Shown here piece after piece: positions 44,947 to 53,853 of a stretch of DNA of 64,000 nucleotides. The position numbers were made by a program, and so were the translations under genes. Below the pieces are notes generated by a model, which was not told the DNA's origin, made no database searches, and was given only the letters and a program-made list of their open reading frames with translations. Each line of letters opens with the position of its first letter. Within the stretch, counting starts at the first letter, position 1. Source of the DNA: an uncultured Bacteroidota bacterium (GTDB lineage: Bacteria; Bacteroidota; Bacteroidia; Bacteroidales; P3); assembly GCA_902791695.1 (NCBI GenBank), contig CADAWR010000009.1, forward strand, positions 1 to 64,000. The letters are read 5' to 3'.

Positions 44947-46616
44947 AATGCATGATTAAGATACTGACCTGTGCCAGTATACTTCTCTGCCTACAAACTG
45001 CAATTCTCACCGCTCAGGAGCTCCCGCAGGGTTACTTCGGCAGTCCGCTGAAGGGAGACCTAGGTCTCTCTGCCACCTTCGGTGAAAGCCGCATTGGACA
45101 CTTCCACGCCGGGCTCGACATCCGCACCGGGGGTGCCGTTGACAAGCCTGTCTATGCTGTGGCCGACGGCTACATCAGCCGCGTGAGCGTCTCCCCTTGG
45201 GGCGGCGGCAAAATACTGTACATCAGGCATCCCAATGGCTACACAAGCGTATATATGCACCTCAACGGCTTTGCCGGGGAAACTGGGAGGCTGGTACGCG
45301 AGGAGCAATACCGCCAGCAGTCGTTCTCCATCGTCAAAGACTTCACCGAAAGCCAGTTACCGGTGCGCAAAGGCCAACTGGTGGCATATAGCGGCAACAC
45401 CGGCGGCAGTGGTGGGCCTCACCTGCATTTCGAGCTACGAAAAACCAATACAGGACATACTATCAATCCCTTACGCTTCGGACTACCCTACCACGACAGC
45501 ATGAAGCCTACAATACGTGGCCTGCGCATCTATCCCGTCAATGGAGGAAACCCCATAGACGTAGCTGACAACAACAGCCTGACAATCAACGGTCCTTTCT
45601 ATCTAGGCATATATGCCACCGACGCCGCCGAGGGCTCGACACCCAAAAACGGTGCCGACCACATCGAGGTGCTGCTCGACGGCAGCCTCTTCTTCCTATA
45701 CACTACAGAGAGTTTCAATCTCGACAGCAGCCGCGTTGTCAATGCGTTAGTGGATTATCCTCTCTTTGCTGCCAAACGCCAGGCCTACATCCTCACCCGC
45801 GCCTTGCCAGGGGCTGAGGGCGACTGGATACCTGTGCGGCAGGGCGACGGCATCTTCCGCCTCGACCCAGGCACGACCCACCAGATACAAATACGCGCAT
45901 ACGACATCAAAGACAACTATGACGAGCGTACCTTGACCGTTACCATGTCCAACAACAGTATTGTTGCCAGTGACTTCACAACCATGGAATCAGGCGATTA
46001 TGTCAACTACACCCATCCGACCACCATACGTCGCCCAGCCTTCAGTGCCGAGATACCTGCATATACACTGTATGCCAACGACTTAATACTTTGTACCTTC
46101 AAGGAAGACAACCGCTATTTTTCCCCACTATGTACCATAGAACCAAGCATTAACGCCATCCCTCCGCATCAACAATACACCATCAATCTCCGCGGCAAAG
46201 TGCCGACAGGCATCCCCACCGGACGTGTGACAATGGTACGCATCGACGGTAAGCGCGTCGTGGCCTACAAGACCACCTTCTGCGACGGCGTCTTCAGTGC
46301 ACAGGTGCGCGACTTCGGCACCTTCGCCCTCACCTGCGACACCGTGCCGCCCAAAATCAGCCTGGCCAACTACAAGGAGGGTAAACCTCTCAAAGCAAGG
46401 GTTCTGAGGATAAAAATCAGCGACAATCTGGCGGGCATAGAGACCTACAACTGCTACCTCAACGGCAGTTGGGTACTTGCCGAATACGACGGCAAGAGCG
46501 CAACCCTCACCATCGACACCCATGGCAAACTACACGCCGGACAAAACAACCTGCGCGTCGAAGTTGCCGACGGGTGCGGCAACCTGACGCGCAGGTCGTT
46601 TACAATCAGCCGTTAG
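44943..46616 (+). CDS. M23 family metallopeptidase
   Basis: A 557-aa exported protein: signal peptide (1-24, ILTAQ), then the LytM zinc domain near the N-terminus with GHFHAGLDI (His55, Asp59) and GGPHLHFEL (HxH), so the zinc site is complete and peptidoglycan endopeptidase activity is likely. The remaining ~370 residues are beta-sandwich-like domains (DGSLFFLYTTESFN, HAGQNNLRVEVADGCGN at the end). Bacteroidota often carry such M23 proteins with a long C-terminal part. Its TAG overlaps the convergent DUF975 TAA. Confidence 0.92.
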   Translation: MKCMIKILTCASILLCLQTAILTAQELPQGYFGSPLKGDLGLSATFGESRIGHFHAGLDIRTGGAVDKPVYAVADGYISRVSVSPWGGGKILYIRHPNGYTSVYMHLNGFAGETGRLVREEQYRQQSFSIVKDFTESQLPVRKGQLVAYSGNTGGSGGPHLHFELRKTNTGHTINPLRFGLPYHDSMKPTIRGLRIYPVNGGNPIDVADNNSLTINGPFYLGIYATDAAEGSTPKNGADHIEVLLDGSLFFLYTTESFNLDSSRVVNALVDYPLFAAKRQAYILTRALPGAEGDWIPVRQGDGIFRLDPGTTHQIQIRAYDIKDNYDERTLTVTMSNNSIVASDFTTMESGDYVNYTHPTTIRRPAFSAEIPAYTLYANDLILCTFKEDNRYFSPLCTIEPSINAIPPHQQYTINLRGKVPTGIPTGRVTMVRIDGKRVVAYKTTFCDGVFSAQVRDFGTFALTCDTVPPKISLANYKEGKPLKARVLRIKISDNLAGIETYNCYLNGSWVLAEYDGKSATLTIDTHGKLHAGQNNLRVEVADGCGNLTRRSFTISR

Positions 46617-47227
46617 GCTTGTTCTTTCTTAGCCTTCAGTTCCTTGTAGAACTGTGCGTGCGAAGCCTCGATATAGGGCTGCAGCCAGAGTAGACCGATA
46701 CCAAGCGTGAAGATGCAGAGTATCGCCCAACCTATGAAGCTCAGGTCCAAGCAGAAGAGTTTCCACTTGTAACCTTTCATCATCATGCGGCTCTCGTGGA
46801 TGCAATCGTCGGCATCCAGGTCGGGACGGTCGTTCATCACGTAGGGCGTCATGGCGTAGGCATAACCCTTCACGATACCCGGGATAATGAACAGCAGCAT
46901 CCAAAGGATGGTGTACAGAGTCACCAGCAGCGAACCACCGAGGTAGCGGCCATACTGGTTGAACACCTTGAATTGGTCGCCCACCATCTCCGAGCTGTCC
47001 TCGCCGCGCACCAAGCGCAGGAAGCACAGCGAGAAGCCAAATGCCAGCGGGCACACCACCAGCAGACCGGCAAACGGGATGGAGCCTGCAGCGGTAGCGA
47101 CTAATGTGTAGACCAGCGTGGCGAGCACAGCCTGTGTCCAGTTGCCCTTCAAGGCATAGCGGGCGGAGCGGCGTATCTCCCTGTTACGCGGCATCTCCGG
47201 CTTGTTGGGGTTGAATGTTTCTTCCAT
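46613..47227 (-). CDS. DUF975 family membrane protein
   Basis: A 204-aa integral membrane protein with about four hydrophobic segments. REIRRSARYALKGNWTQAVL at the N-terminus and MTPYVMNDRPDLDADDCIHE with SRMMMKGYKWKLFCLDLSFI match DUF975. The function is unknown; the aromatic cytoplasmic helix after the acidic DxDADD is characteristic. It follows the ornithine aminotransferase gene by six nt and shares TTAG with the M23 stop. Confidence 0.9.
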   Translation of the reverse strand: MEETFNPNKPEMPRNREIRRSARYALKGNWTQAVLATLVYTLVATAAGSIPFAGLLVVCPLAFGFSLCFLRLVRGEDSSEMVGDQFKVFNQYGRYLGGSLLVTLYTILWMLLFIIPGIVKGYAYAMTPYVMNDRPDLDADDCIHESRMMMKGYKWKLFCLDLSFIGWAILCIFTLGIGLLWLQPYIEASHAQFYKELKAKKEQA

Positions 47228-47233
47228 CTTTTT

Positions 47234-48454
47234 TTATTCAAATGATTTAATAGCTTCCTTGATAAGCTCCATGGCGGCACGCAGCTGCTCCTCGGTGATG
47301 ACCAGCGGGGGAGCGAAGCGGATGATGTGCTGGTGGGTCGGCTTGGCAAGGACGCCGAGGTCGCGCATCTTCAGGCACACATCCCATGCCTCTTTGCCAT
47401 TGTGGGGCTTGATAATGATGGCGTTAAGGAGGCCCTTGCCGCGCACCTTCTCAATCATCGGGCTCTTGAAGTTGCTCATCTCCTCGCGGAAGATCTTGCC
47501 GAGACGCTCGGCATTCTCCATGAGGTGCTCGTCCTTGATAACCTGCAGGGCGGCGATGGAGACCTTGGCGGCGATGGGGTTGCCACCGAAGGTGGAGCCG
47601 TGCTCACCGGGCTTGATATTCAGCATGATGTCGTCGTCGGCCAACACAGCACTGACGGGCATCACACCGCCACCGAGAGCTTTGCCGAGGATGAGCAGGT
47701 CTGGACGTACGCCTTCGTGGTCGCAAGCCAGCATCTTACCGGTACGGGCGATACCGCACTGCACCTCGTCGGCCATAAACAACACATTATATTTCTTGCA
47801 GATATCGTAGCATTTCTTCAGGTATCCCTCATCGGGGACATAGACACCGGCCTCGCCCTGGATAGGCTCTACCAGGAATCCAGCCACCTTCTTGCCGTGT
47901 TCGGCCAGGCATTTCTCCAGCGCGTCGGGATCGTTGTAGGGGATGCGCAGGAAACCGGGGGTCATGGGGCCATAGTTGGCGTAGCTCTCGGGGTCGTTAC
48001 TCATGGTGATGATGGTGATGGTACGGCCGTGGAAATTACCCTCGCAGCAGACAATCATCACTTCGTCGTTGGGAATGCCTTTCTTAACCACACCCCAGCG
48101 GCGGGCCAGCTTCAGGGCCGTCTCGTCGGCCTCGGCGCCGGTGTTCATCGGCAGCACCTTGTCGTAGCCAAAATACTCGGTGACATATTTCTCCCACTCA
48201 CCCAAGCAGTTGTTATAGAAAGCGCGGCTGCTGAGGGTCAGCTCGTGGGCCTGGTCGCACATAGCCTTGACAATCTTCGGGTGGCAGTGACCTTGGTTCA
48301 CAGCAGAGTAGGCCGAGAGGAAGTCGTAGTACTTCTTACCCTCGCAGTCCCATACGAAAGCGCCCTCACCTTTGGCGAGAACGACGGGCAGCGGATGATA
48401 GTTGTGGGCGCCATACTTGGCTTCCATCTCCATGAATTGTTCTGATTTTGTCAT
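47234..48454 (-). CDS. rocD: Ornithine--oxo-acid transaminase
   Basis: PLP-dependent class III aminotransferase, 406 aa, converting ornithine and 2-oxoglutarate to glutamate semialdehyde and glutamate (arginine/ornithine and proline metabolism). [20 protein letters not shown] at the N-terminus is typical of ornithine aminotransferases. [35 protein letters not shown] and [11 protein letters not shown] (PLP lysine) follow. ATG 48454 is used because upstream sequence holds the promoter leader. It forms a short operon with DUF975. Confidence 0.94.
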   Translation of the reverse strand: MTKSEQFMEMEAKYGAHNYHPLPVVLAKGEGAFVWDCEGKKYYDFLSAYSAVNQGHCHPKIVKAMCDQAHELTLSSRAFYNNCLGEWEKYVTEYFGYDKVLPMNTGAEADETALKLARRWGVVKKGIPNDEVMIVCCEGNFHGRTITIITMSNDPESYANYGPMTPGFLRIPYNDPDALEKCLAEHGKKVAGFLVEPIQGEAGVYVPDEGYLKKCYDICKKYNVLFMADEVQCGIARTGKMLACDHEGVRPDLLILGKALGGGVMPVSAVLADDDIMLNIKPGEHGSTFGGNPIAAKVSIAALQVIKDEHLMENAERLGKIFREEMSNFKSPMIEKVRGKGLLNAIIIKPHNGKEAWDVCLKMRDLGVLAKPTHQHIIRFAPPLVITEEQLRAAMELIKEAIKSFE

Positions 48455-48501
48455 AGTTACAATATATTTAATTGATGATATTAAGTGCACAATTGCGACT
48501 G

Positions 48502-48532
48502 CAAATATACAAATATTTTTTTATTGGCACAA
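48502..48532 (-). promoter_or_regulatory. Promoter for rocD
   Basis: Minus-strand TATATTTG (48502-48509) with TTG at 48530-48532, spacer 20 nt. The start would be near 48495, with a leader of about 40 nt. The palindromic array copy 4 begins about 40 nt upstream of the TTG. Confidence 0.8.
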
Positions 48533-48570
48533 TTTTTTTAATAAAAACGCCATCCTTAAGTCCCCTTCCC

Positions 48571-48699
48571 ACCATACCCTCCCCGTACCCTCTCCGTCTG
48601 TTCTACGGTTGTTCACCGGTTGTTTACCGGTGAACAACCGTCGAACAACCGGTGAACAACCGTAGAACAGACGTAGCGGGTACGGTGAGGAGACGGCGG
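48571..48699. repeat. Palindromic 11-nt array, copy 4
   Basis: The left arm from 48594 has units CTAC, GGTTGTTCACC, GGTTGTTTACC. The right arm has TGAACAACC, GTCGAACAACC, GGTGAACAACC, GTAGAACAGACG, so the right arm has one unit more. Outer units (CCGTACCCTCT on the left; GTAGCGGGTAC and GGTGAGGAGAC on the right) keep the 11-nt step. It lies between the divergent rocD and oppDF genes. Confidence 0.87.
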
Positions 48700-48756
48700 A
48701 TGGCCGTAACACAATAAAAGCGAAGTAACGGCGTTATACGATTAATACTATCTGGC

Positions 48757-50406
48757 ATGGACAAAGACAACATATTGGAGGTGCGAGACCTCAAGGTGGC
48801 CTTCGATGGGCGCACGGTGGTGGAGAATGTAAACTTCAGCCTGCGGCGCGGCACGACGCTGGGCATCGTGGGCGAGAGCGGCAGCGGCAAAAGTGTGAGC
48901 ACACTGGCACTCATGGGTTTGCTGCCCAAGAACGCCACCGTCAGCGGCAGCGCTGTGCTGGAAGGCAGCGAGCTGCTGACCCTGGACGAGGAGGGCTTCC
49001 GCGGCATTCGCGGCAAGCGCATAAGCATGATATTCCAGGAGCCCATGACGAGCCTGAACCCGGTGCAGAAATGTGGTGCACAGGTGGTTGAGATGCTTCG
49101 CCAGCACGAAGAGGTGACGGCACAGGATGCCCGCGAGCGGGTGATAGGGCTGTTCAGCGAGGTGCTCCTACCCCGCCCCGAGAAGATATTCGACAGCTAC
49201 CCCCATGAGATAAGCGGCGGCCAGAAGCAGCGCGTGATGATAGCCATGGCGCTGGTCAACAAGCCCGACATACTGATAGCCGACGAGCCGACGACGGCCC
49301 TTGACGTGACGGTGCAGAAGACGATACTGGAGCTACTCAGGGACCTGCAGGAGAAGCACGGCACCAGCATCATATTCATCACCCACGACCTGGGTGTGAT
49401 AGCGCAAGTGGCTGACGAGATAATGGTTATGTACCGTGGCAAGGTGATGGAGCAGGGGCCTGCAGCCGAGATATTGCACAACCCCAAGGAGCCCTACACC
49501 AAGGGGCTGCTGGCCTGCCGTCCGCCACTGGAGGACAAGCCCCGGAGGTTGCCAACGGTGGAGGAATATCTTGAAGGTGAAAGGTATGCCGGCGCAACAA
49601 CAGACAGTGACGCGTCACCCCTCAGCCCCCACCCCTCACCCCTGCTTTCGGTGAAGGACCTATCGGTGACGTACACGCTGAAGCGCAACTTCTTCGGCAA
49701 GCCGGTGCAGACTCTCAAGGGTGTGGACGGTGTGACATTCGACATCATGGAGGGCGAGACGCTGGGCCTGGTGGGCGAAAGCGGCTGCGGCAAGAGCACG
49801 CTGGGGCGCGCGCTGCTACGGCTGATAGAGCACTCGTCGGGCAGCGTCAGCTACCGCAGCAAACCGTTGGACACACTGAGCAACAAAGAGATGCGCGCCT
49901 TGCGGCCAAAGTTGCAGATAATATTCCAAGACCCATATTCCAGCCTCAACCCCCGCATCACCATAGGCGACGCCATACGCGAGCCACTGACGGTGCACGG
50001 TGGCGGCGACCGCAGCAAAGTGCTGGAACTCATGGAGCAGGTGGGGCTACGGGCCGAGTGGTACAGCCGTTACCCCCACGAGCTCAGCGGCGGCCAGCGG
50101 CAGCGCGTGTGCATAGCGCGTGCGCTGATACTGCAACCCGAGCTGGTAATCTGTGACGAGAGCGTCTCGGCCCTCGATGTCAGCGTGCAGGCACAGGTGC
50201 TTAACCTCCTCAACGACCTGAAGGAGAAATACCATTACACATACCTCTTCATCACGCACGACCTGAGTGTGGTGCATTACATGGCCGACCGTATCATGGT
50301 GATGCAGAAAGGAAAGGTCGTCGAGAGCGGCACTCCCGACGACCTTTTCCACAATCCGCAGACTGATTACACGCGGACGCTTATTGACGCGATACCGCGC
50401 ATTTAG
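48757..50406 (+). CDS. Fused oligopeptide/dipeptide ABC transporter ATPase (OppD-OppF)
   Basis: A 549-aa protein with two ABC ATPase domains in one chain. First domain: Walker A GESGSGKS (about 37-44), signature ISGGQKQR, Walker B ILIADEPTTALD. Second domain: Walker A GESGCGKS, signature LSGGQRQR, Walker B VICDESVSALD. The NPKEPYTKGLLACRPPLE and NPQTDYTRTLIDAIP tails are the oligopeptide-binding C-terminal motifs of OppD and OppF. The linker (about 286-296) is encoded by short ACCCCTC-type repeats. It energises peptide uptake; permease and binding protein genes are not adjacent. Confidence 0.93.
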   Translation: MDKDNILEVRDLKVAFDGRTVVENVNFSLRRGTTLGIVGESGSGKSVSTLALMGLLPKNATVSGSAVLEGSELLTLDEEGFRGIRGKRISMIFQEPMTSLNPVQKCGAQVVEMLRQHEEVTAQDARERVIGLFSEVLLPRPEKIFDSYPHEISGGQKQRVMIAMALVNKPDILIADEPTTALDVTVQKTILELLRDLQEKHGTSIIFITHDLGVIAQVADEIMVMYRGKVMEQGPAAEILHNPKEPYTKGLLACRPPLEDKPRRLPTVEEYLEGERYAGATTDSDASPLSPHPSPLLSVKDLSVTYTLKRNFFGKPVQTLKGVDGVTFDIMEGETLGLVGESGCGKSTLGRALLRLIEHSSGSVSYRSKPLDTLSNKEMRALRPKLQIIFQDPYSSLNPRITIGDAIREPLTVHGGGDRSKVLELMEQVGLRAEWYSRYPHELSGGQRQRVCIARALILQPELVICDESVSALDVSVQAQVLNLLNDLKEKYHYTYLFITHDLSVVHYMADRIMVMQKGKVVESGTPDDLFHNPQTDYTRTLIDAIPRI

Positions 50407-52427
50407 AGCATACCCTTGCGTTTGAGCAGAGCCTTGGGGCTGGGGTCTTTGCCGCGGAACTGGCGGTAGAGGTCCATAGGCTCCACGGTGTTGCCGCTCT
50501 CGAGCAGGTGTCGGAACTTCTTGGCAAGCTCGGGGTTGAAGAGGTCGCCGCTCTCGGCGAAGGCCTCGAAGGCGTCGGCGTCGAGGATGGCAGTCCACGT
50601 ATAGCTGTAGTAGCCAGCATCATAGCCAGTGGTAAAGATGTGCTGGAAGTAGGGGCTGCGGTAGCGGCTGATGATTTCGGGAATGAGGCCGATTTTCTGC
50701 ATGTGCTCTTCCTCGAAGGCCACCGGGTCGATGTGCTGCTTCTCGCGGATGGTGTAGTAGTCCATGTCGAGCAGCGATGCGGCGAGGAGCTCTGTGGTCA
50801 TAAAGCCCTGGCCATAGGTCTGGGCGGCGGCGATCTTCTGGATGAGCTCGTCGGGGATGGCCTCGCCGGTCTGATAGTGGTGGGCGTACATCTTCATCAC
50901 CTGCGGGTGGCGGCACCAGTTCTCCATGACCTGTGAGGGCAGCTCAACGAAGTCGCGGGGCACGTTGGTGCCGGCCAGCGAGGGGTAGGTGCACTTGCTG
51001 AGGAGGCCGTGGAGGGCGTGGCCGAACTCATGGAAGAGGGTCTCGCTCTCGTCGAAGTTGAGCAGCGAAGGCTTGTCAGCTGTGGGTTTGGTGAAGTTGC
51101 ATACGACCTGGATGATGGGGATGACATTTTCGCCGGTCTGACGGTCAATATGCTGGCCGCGGAACTCGGTCATCCAAGCGCCGCTGCGCTTGCTGGCACG
51201 TGGGTGGAAATCCATATAGAGGATACCGATGGTCTGCTCGCCGTCCTTGACTTCGAAGCAGCGAGCCTCCTTGTCATAGGTGGGCAGGTCGGTGCGCTCG
51301 GTGAAGGTGAGACCATAGAGGCGGTTGGCCACCATGAAGGCACCCTCGCGGACGCTGTCGAGTGCAAAGTAGGGACGCACCTCGGCGTCGTCGATGGCGT
51401 ACTTCTCGACGCGGTATTTCTCGGCATAATAGCGCCAATCCCAGGGCTGGAGTTTGGCGCCGGGCTCATCTTTCTCGAGCATGCGCTGGTAGATGTCGCG
51501 CTCCTGCTTGGCCACCTTGAGGGCAGGGCCCCAGATGGCGTTGAGGCAGTCATAGACAGCGGCGGGCGTCTTGGCTAGGCAGTCGTCGAGCACCCAGTCG
51601 GCATGGGTGGGGAAGCCGAGGATATTGGCGCGCTCGAGACGCAGGTTGACGAGGGTGTCGATAATCTTGGTGTTGTCGAACTCGCCTTCCTTACATCTGT
51701 CGGTGTAGGCGTGCCACACTTCCTCGCGCAGAGCGCGGTCGGAGCAGGTCTGCATGAAAGGCTCCCAGGTGGGGATGTCGAGGGTCACCTTGCCGCCGTC
51801 GGGAAGCTCCTTGGAATAGGCATTGGTGGCCTTGAGCACATTCTGGGCAAAGCGAAGGGTAAGCGAGGCAATCTGCTCGTTGAGTTGACGGAAGCGTTCC
51901 TGTTGATCGGCAGGAACATTGGCGCCGCCACGGACAAAGCCCTTGTAGGTCTCCTCCAGCAGGCGCATCTGCTCGGGGGTAAGGTCGAGGGACTCGCGCT
52001 GGTCATAGACGGCCTTGATACGGGCGAAGAGCTTGGCGTTGAGGGCAATGTCGTCGCCATGTGCCGAAAGCAGCGGAGTGACCTCCTCGGCAATGGCTTC
52101 CATCTCGGGACTGTTCTCACACTCGCTGAGGTTGAAGAAGACCGCACTCACAGTCTGCAGCAACTCGCCGCTGTACTCGTAGGGGATGATGGTGTTTCCA
52201 AAAGTGGGTTCTTCGCTGTTGTTGGCGATGTTGTCTATCCACTCTTTCTGCTGCTTCATGGCCTCCTTAAAGGCAGGCATGTAGTGCTCGGTCTTGATGC
52301 GTGAGAAATCGGGAATCTCATAGGGAGTGTTCCACTCACTGAAGAAGGGGTTGTCCATGTTTTTCTTGTCTTTGCAGCCGGCGAGCAGCATTGTTGCTGC
52401 AGCGGCGATAATTAGTGTACGTTTCAT
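50403..52427 (-). CDS. M3 family metallopeptidase (Dcp-like), lipoprotein
   Basis: A 674-aa zinc metallopeptidase of the M3 family, close to peptidyl-dipeptidase Dcp. The N-terminus is a lipoprotein signal (MLLAGC, Cys18). The zinc motif FHEFGHALHGL is intact, with SKCTYPSLAGTNVPRDFVEL and SQVMENWCRHPQVM following as in Dcp. It trims C-terminal dipeptides from peptides outside the inner membrane. It is the last gene of the uvrA operon, 13 nt after the thioredoxin-like gene, and shares TTAG with the convergent oppDF stop, fitting a peptide release and uptake theme. Confidence 0.93.
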   Translation of the reverse strand: MKRTLIIAAAATMLLAGCKDKKNMDNPFFSEWNTPYEIPDFSRIKTEHYMPAFKEAMKQQKEWIDNIANNSEEPTFGNTIIPYEYSGELLQTVSAVFFNLSECENSPEMEAIAEEVTPLLSAHGDDIALNAKLFARIKAVYDQRESLDLTPEQMRLLEETYKGFVRGGANVPADQQERFRQLNEQIASLTLRFAQNVLKATNAYSKELPDGGKVTLDIPTWEPFMQTCSDRALREEVWHAYTDRCKEGEFDNTKIIDTLVNLRLERANILGFPTHADWVLDDCLAKTPAAVYDCLNAIWGPALKVAKQERDIYQRMLEKDEPGAKLQPWDWRYYAEKYRVEKYAIDDAEVRPYFALDSVREGAFMVANRLYGLTFTERTDLPTYDKEARCFEVKDGEQTIGILYMDFHPRASKRSGAWMTEFRGQHIDRQTGENVIPIIQVVCNFTKPTADKPSLLNFDESETLFHEFGHALHGLLSKCTYPSLAGTNVPRDFVELPSQVMENWCRHPQVMKMYAHHYQTGEAIPDELIQKIAAAQTYGQGFMTTELLAASLLDMDYYTIREKQHIDPVAFEEEHMQKIGLIPEIISRYRSPYFQHIFTTGYDAGYYSYTWTAILDADAFEAFAESGDLFNPELAKKFRHLLESGNTVEPMDLYRQFRGKDPSPKALLKRKGML

Positions 52428-52440
52428 TATAAAATGTGTT

Positions 52441-53841
52441 TTACTTTAATGTCTGACAAATCTGGCGCAGGAGGTCGGCGTTGAGCTTCTTGGCGAGAAA
52501 CTTGTGGTCCGTGTTGCCGATGAGGTAAATCTGCGGCGTAGTCTCTATATCATAGACTTCACGCCAGTCGACATTGGCCTCGCCACCACTCATATTAACC
52601 CAGCGAGGGTTGGTCATGTGGTGCTCGGCAAGAAACTTCTTCCACTTGTCCGTGGTGTGTTCGTCGGGCTCGGTAAGGATAGCGAAAGCTGTGATATCCA
52701 GCGAGTCGGCCATCTGATTAAAGACATCATAGACGGCAGGTATGACCTCGCGGCAATGGCCGCAGGTGGGGCTCCAGAAAATGAGCAGCGTATACTTGCC
52801 GGGCATGTGATGCAAGGAGTGTACGCGACGCATAGTGTCGAAGAGGATGAGCTCTGGTGCTTCACGGCCCACGAGGAGGCGTTCCCACTTGTTGGCACGC
52901 TCCACATTCATGTCGATAGCCGATGGCGAGAGCCACGTCACCTTGCCGGTGGAGAAATAGCGCTGCACCAGATGCACATAGACTTCATCATAGACCATGA
53001 TGTTGCTCTGCAGGAACTTCTCTGACAGGTTGTTTATAAGCCACTGGTAGACCTGCGGAGCTGGCTCGGCGCGGTCAATGATGTTGTCGAGCAACGGACA
53101 AATCTCCTCGGGAGGCATGCCTCGCATGTACTTATCCAGATAATCGCTGTAACGACGGTAGAAAATCTCTTTTGGCGTGCGTATGATGAAGTCATCGTCG
53201 AGGGGCACATAGTCGAAGTAATGTGCCATAAGGTATTCGTAGCGTTCACGCTGAGTGAGCTGTGTACCGTCCGGGTGTTTGACTGGCACCTTGTCCTCCA
53301 CAACAGTGGTGGCACGAATCATCTTGGCAATCATGGCGTCGGGCTGCTCACGGATTATGACATCACGCAGGCTATCCATGCGCTCGACCAAATTACGGCG
53401 GTATTCCAAAAAAGCGGCGGAGTCGAGGGTGCCTTTAGCCTCAACCATTTCCTTGTACAACTTGTCGCTGGCGCGCTGATAATTAAAGAACACTTCGTTC
53501 TGGTGCGAGCCCTTGACACTCATATTGGTAGTCCAATTGCGGTGGTCGGTATGAAGTGTAAAGGTGGGCTTTTCGTTATAGATAACAAATTCGACGAAGC
53601 GGTCAGTGTTGTTGGTAAAGAAATACAGGCCCGGATAAAGCTCTTTGTCTCCTTTGAAGACAAATTTGCCGCGACCATTATTATAAGCAGTGTCGATCAC
53701 ATAGCGTTCCTGCGCCATATAATAGCCGAGGAGTATAGAGCTATCTGAACATCCGTCAACTTGCAGAGTTAGTTTGTATCCAGGCTTGGCAAACAACATG
53801 CCAGGCAGACAGAAAAGTAGAATTACAAGTATGCGTTTCAT
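52441..53841 (-). CDS. Thioredoxin-like exported protein (DUF4369/DUF5106, TlpA type)
   Basis: A 466-aa exported protein. Signal peptide 1-18 (PGMLFAK). Residues ~20-120 look like DUF4369 (TLQVDGCSDSSILLGYY). The middle is a helical DUF5106-like region. The last 110 residues are a thioredoxin fold with CGHC (Cys360, Cys363) and cis-Pro at TTP (Pro436), so a periplasmic disulfide oxidoreductase role is likely. ATG 53841 is chosen as the start of the signal peptide; an in-frame ATG at 53853 touches the mnmE stop. Confidence 0.85.
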   Translation of the reverse strand: MKRILVILLFCLPGMLFAKPGYKLTLQVDGCSDSSILLGYYMAQERYVIDTAYNNGRGKFVFKGDKELYPGLYFFTNNTDRFVEFVIYNEKPTFTLHTDHRNWTTNMSVKGSHQNEVFFNYQRASDKLYKEMVEAKGTLDSAAFLEYRRNLVERMDSLRDVIIREQPDAMIAKMIRATTVVEDKVPVKHPDGTQLTQRERYEYLMAHYFDYVPLDDDFIIRTPKEIFYRRYSDYLDKYMRGMPPEEICPLLDNIIDRAEPAPQVYQWLINNLSEKFLQSNIMVYDEVYVHLVQRYFSTGKVTWLSPSAIDMNVERANKWERLLVGREAPELILFDTMRRVHSLHHMPGKYTLLIFWSPTCGHCREVIPAVYDVFNQMADSLDITAFAILTEPDEHTTDKWKKFLAEHHMTNPRWVNMSGGEANVDWREVYDIETTPQIYLIGNTDHKFLAKKLNADLLRQICQTLK

Positions 53842-53853
53842 AATGAAATTCAT

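Larger units (their letters stand above)
48455..48756. other. Divergent intergenic region between rocD and oppDF
   Basis: A 302-nt gap holding the rocD promoter and palindromic array copy 4. No clear TAnnTTTG is visible for oppDF in 48700-48756. No gene is seen. Confidence 0.65.
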
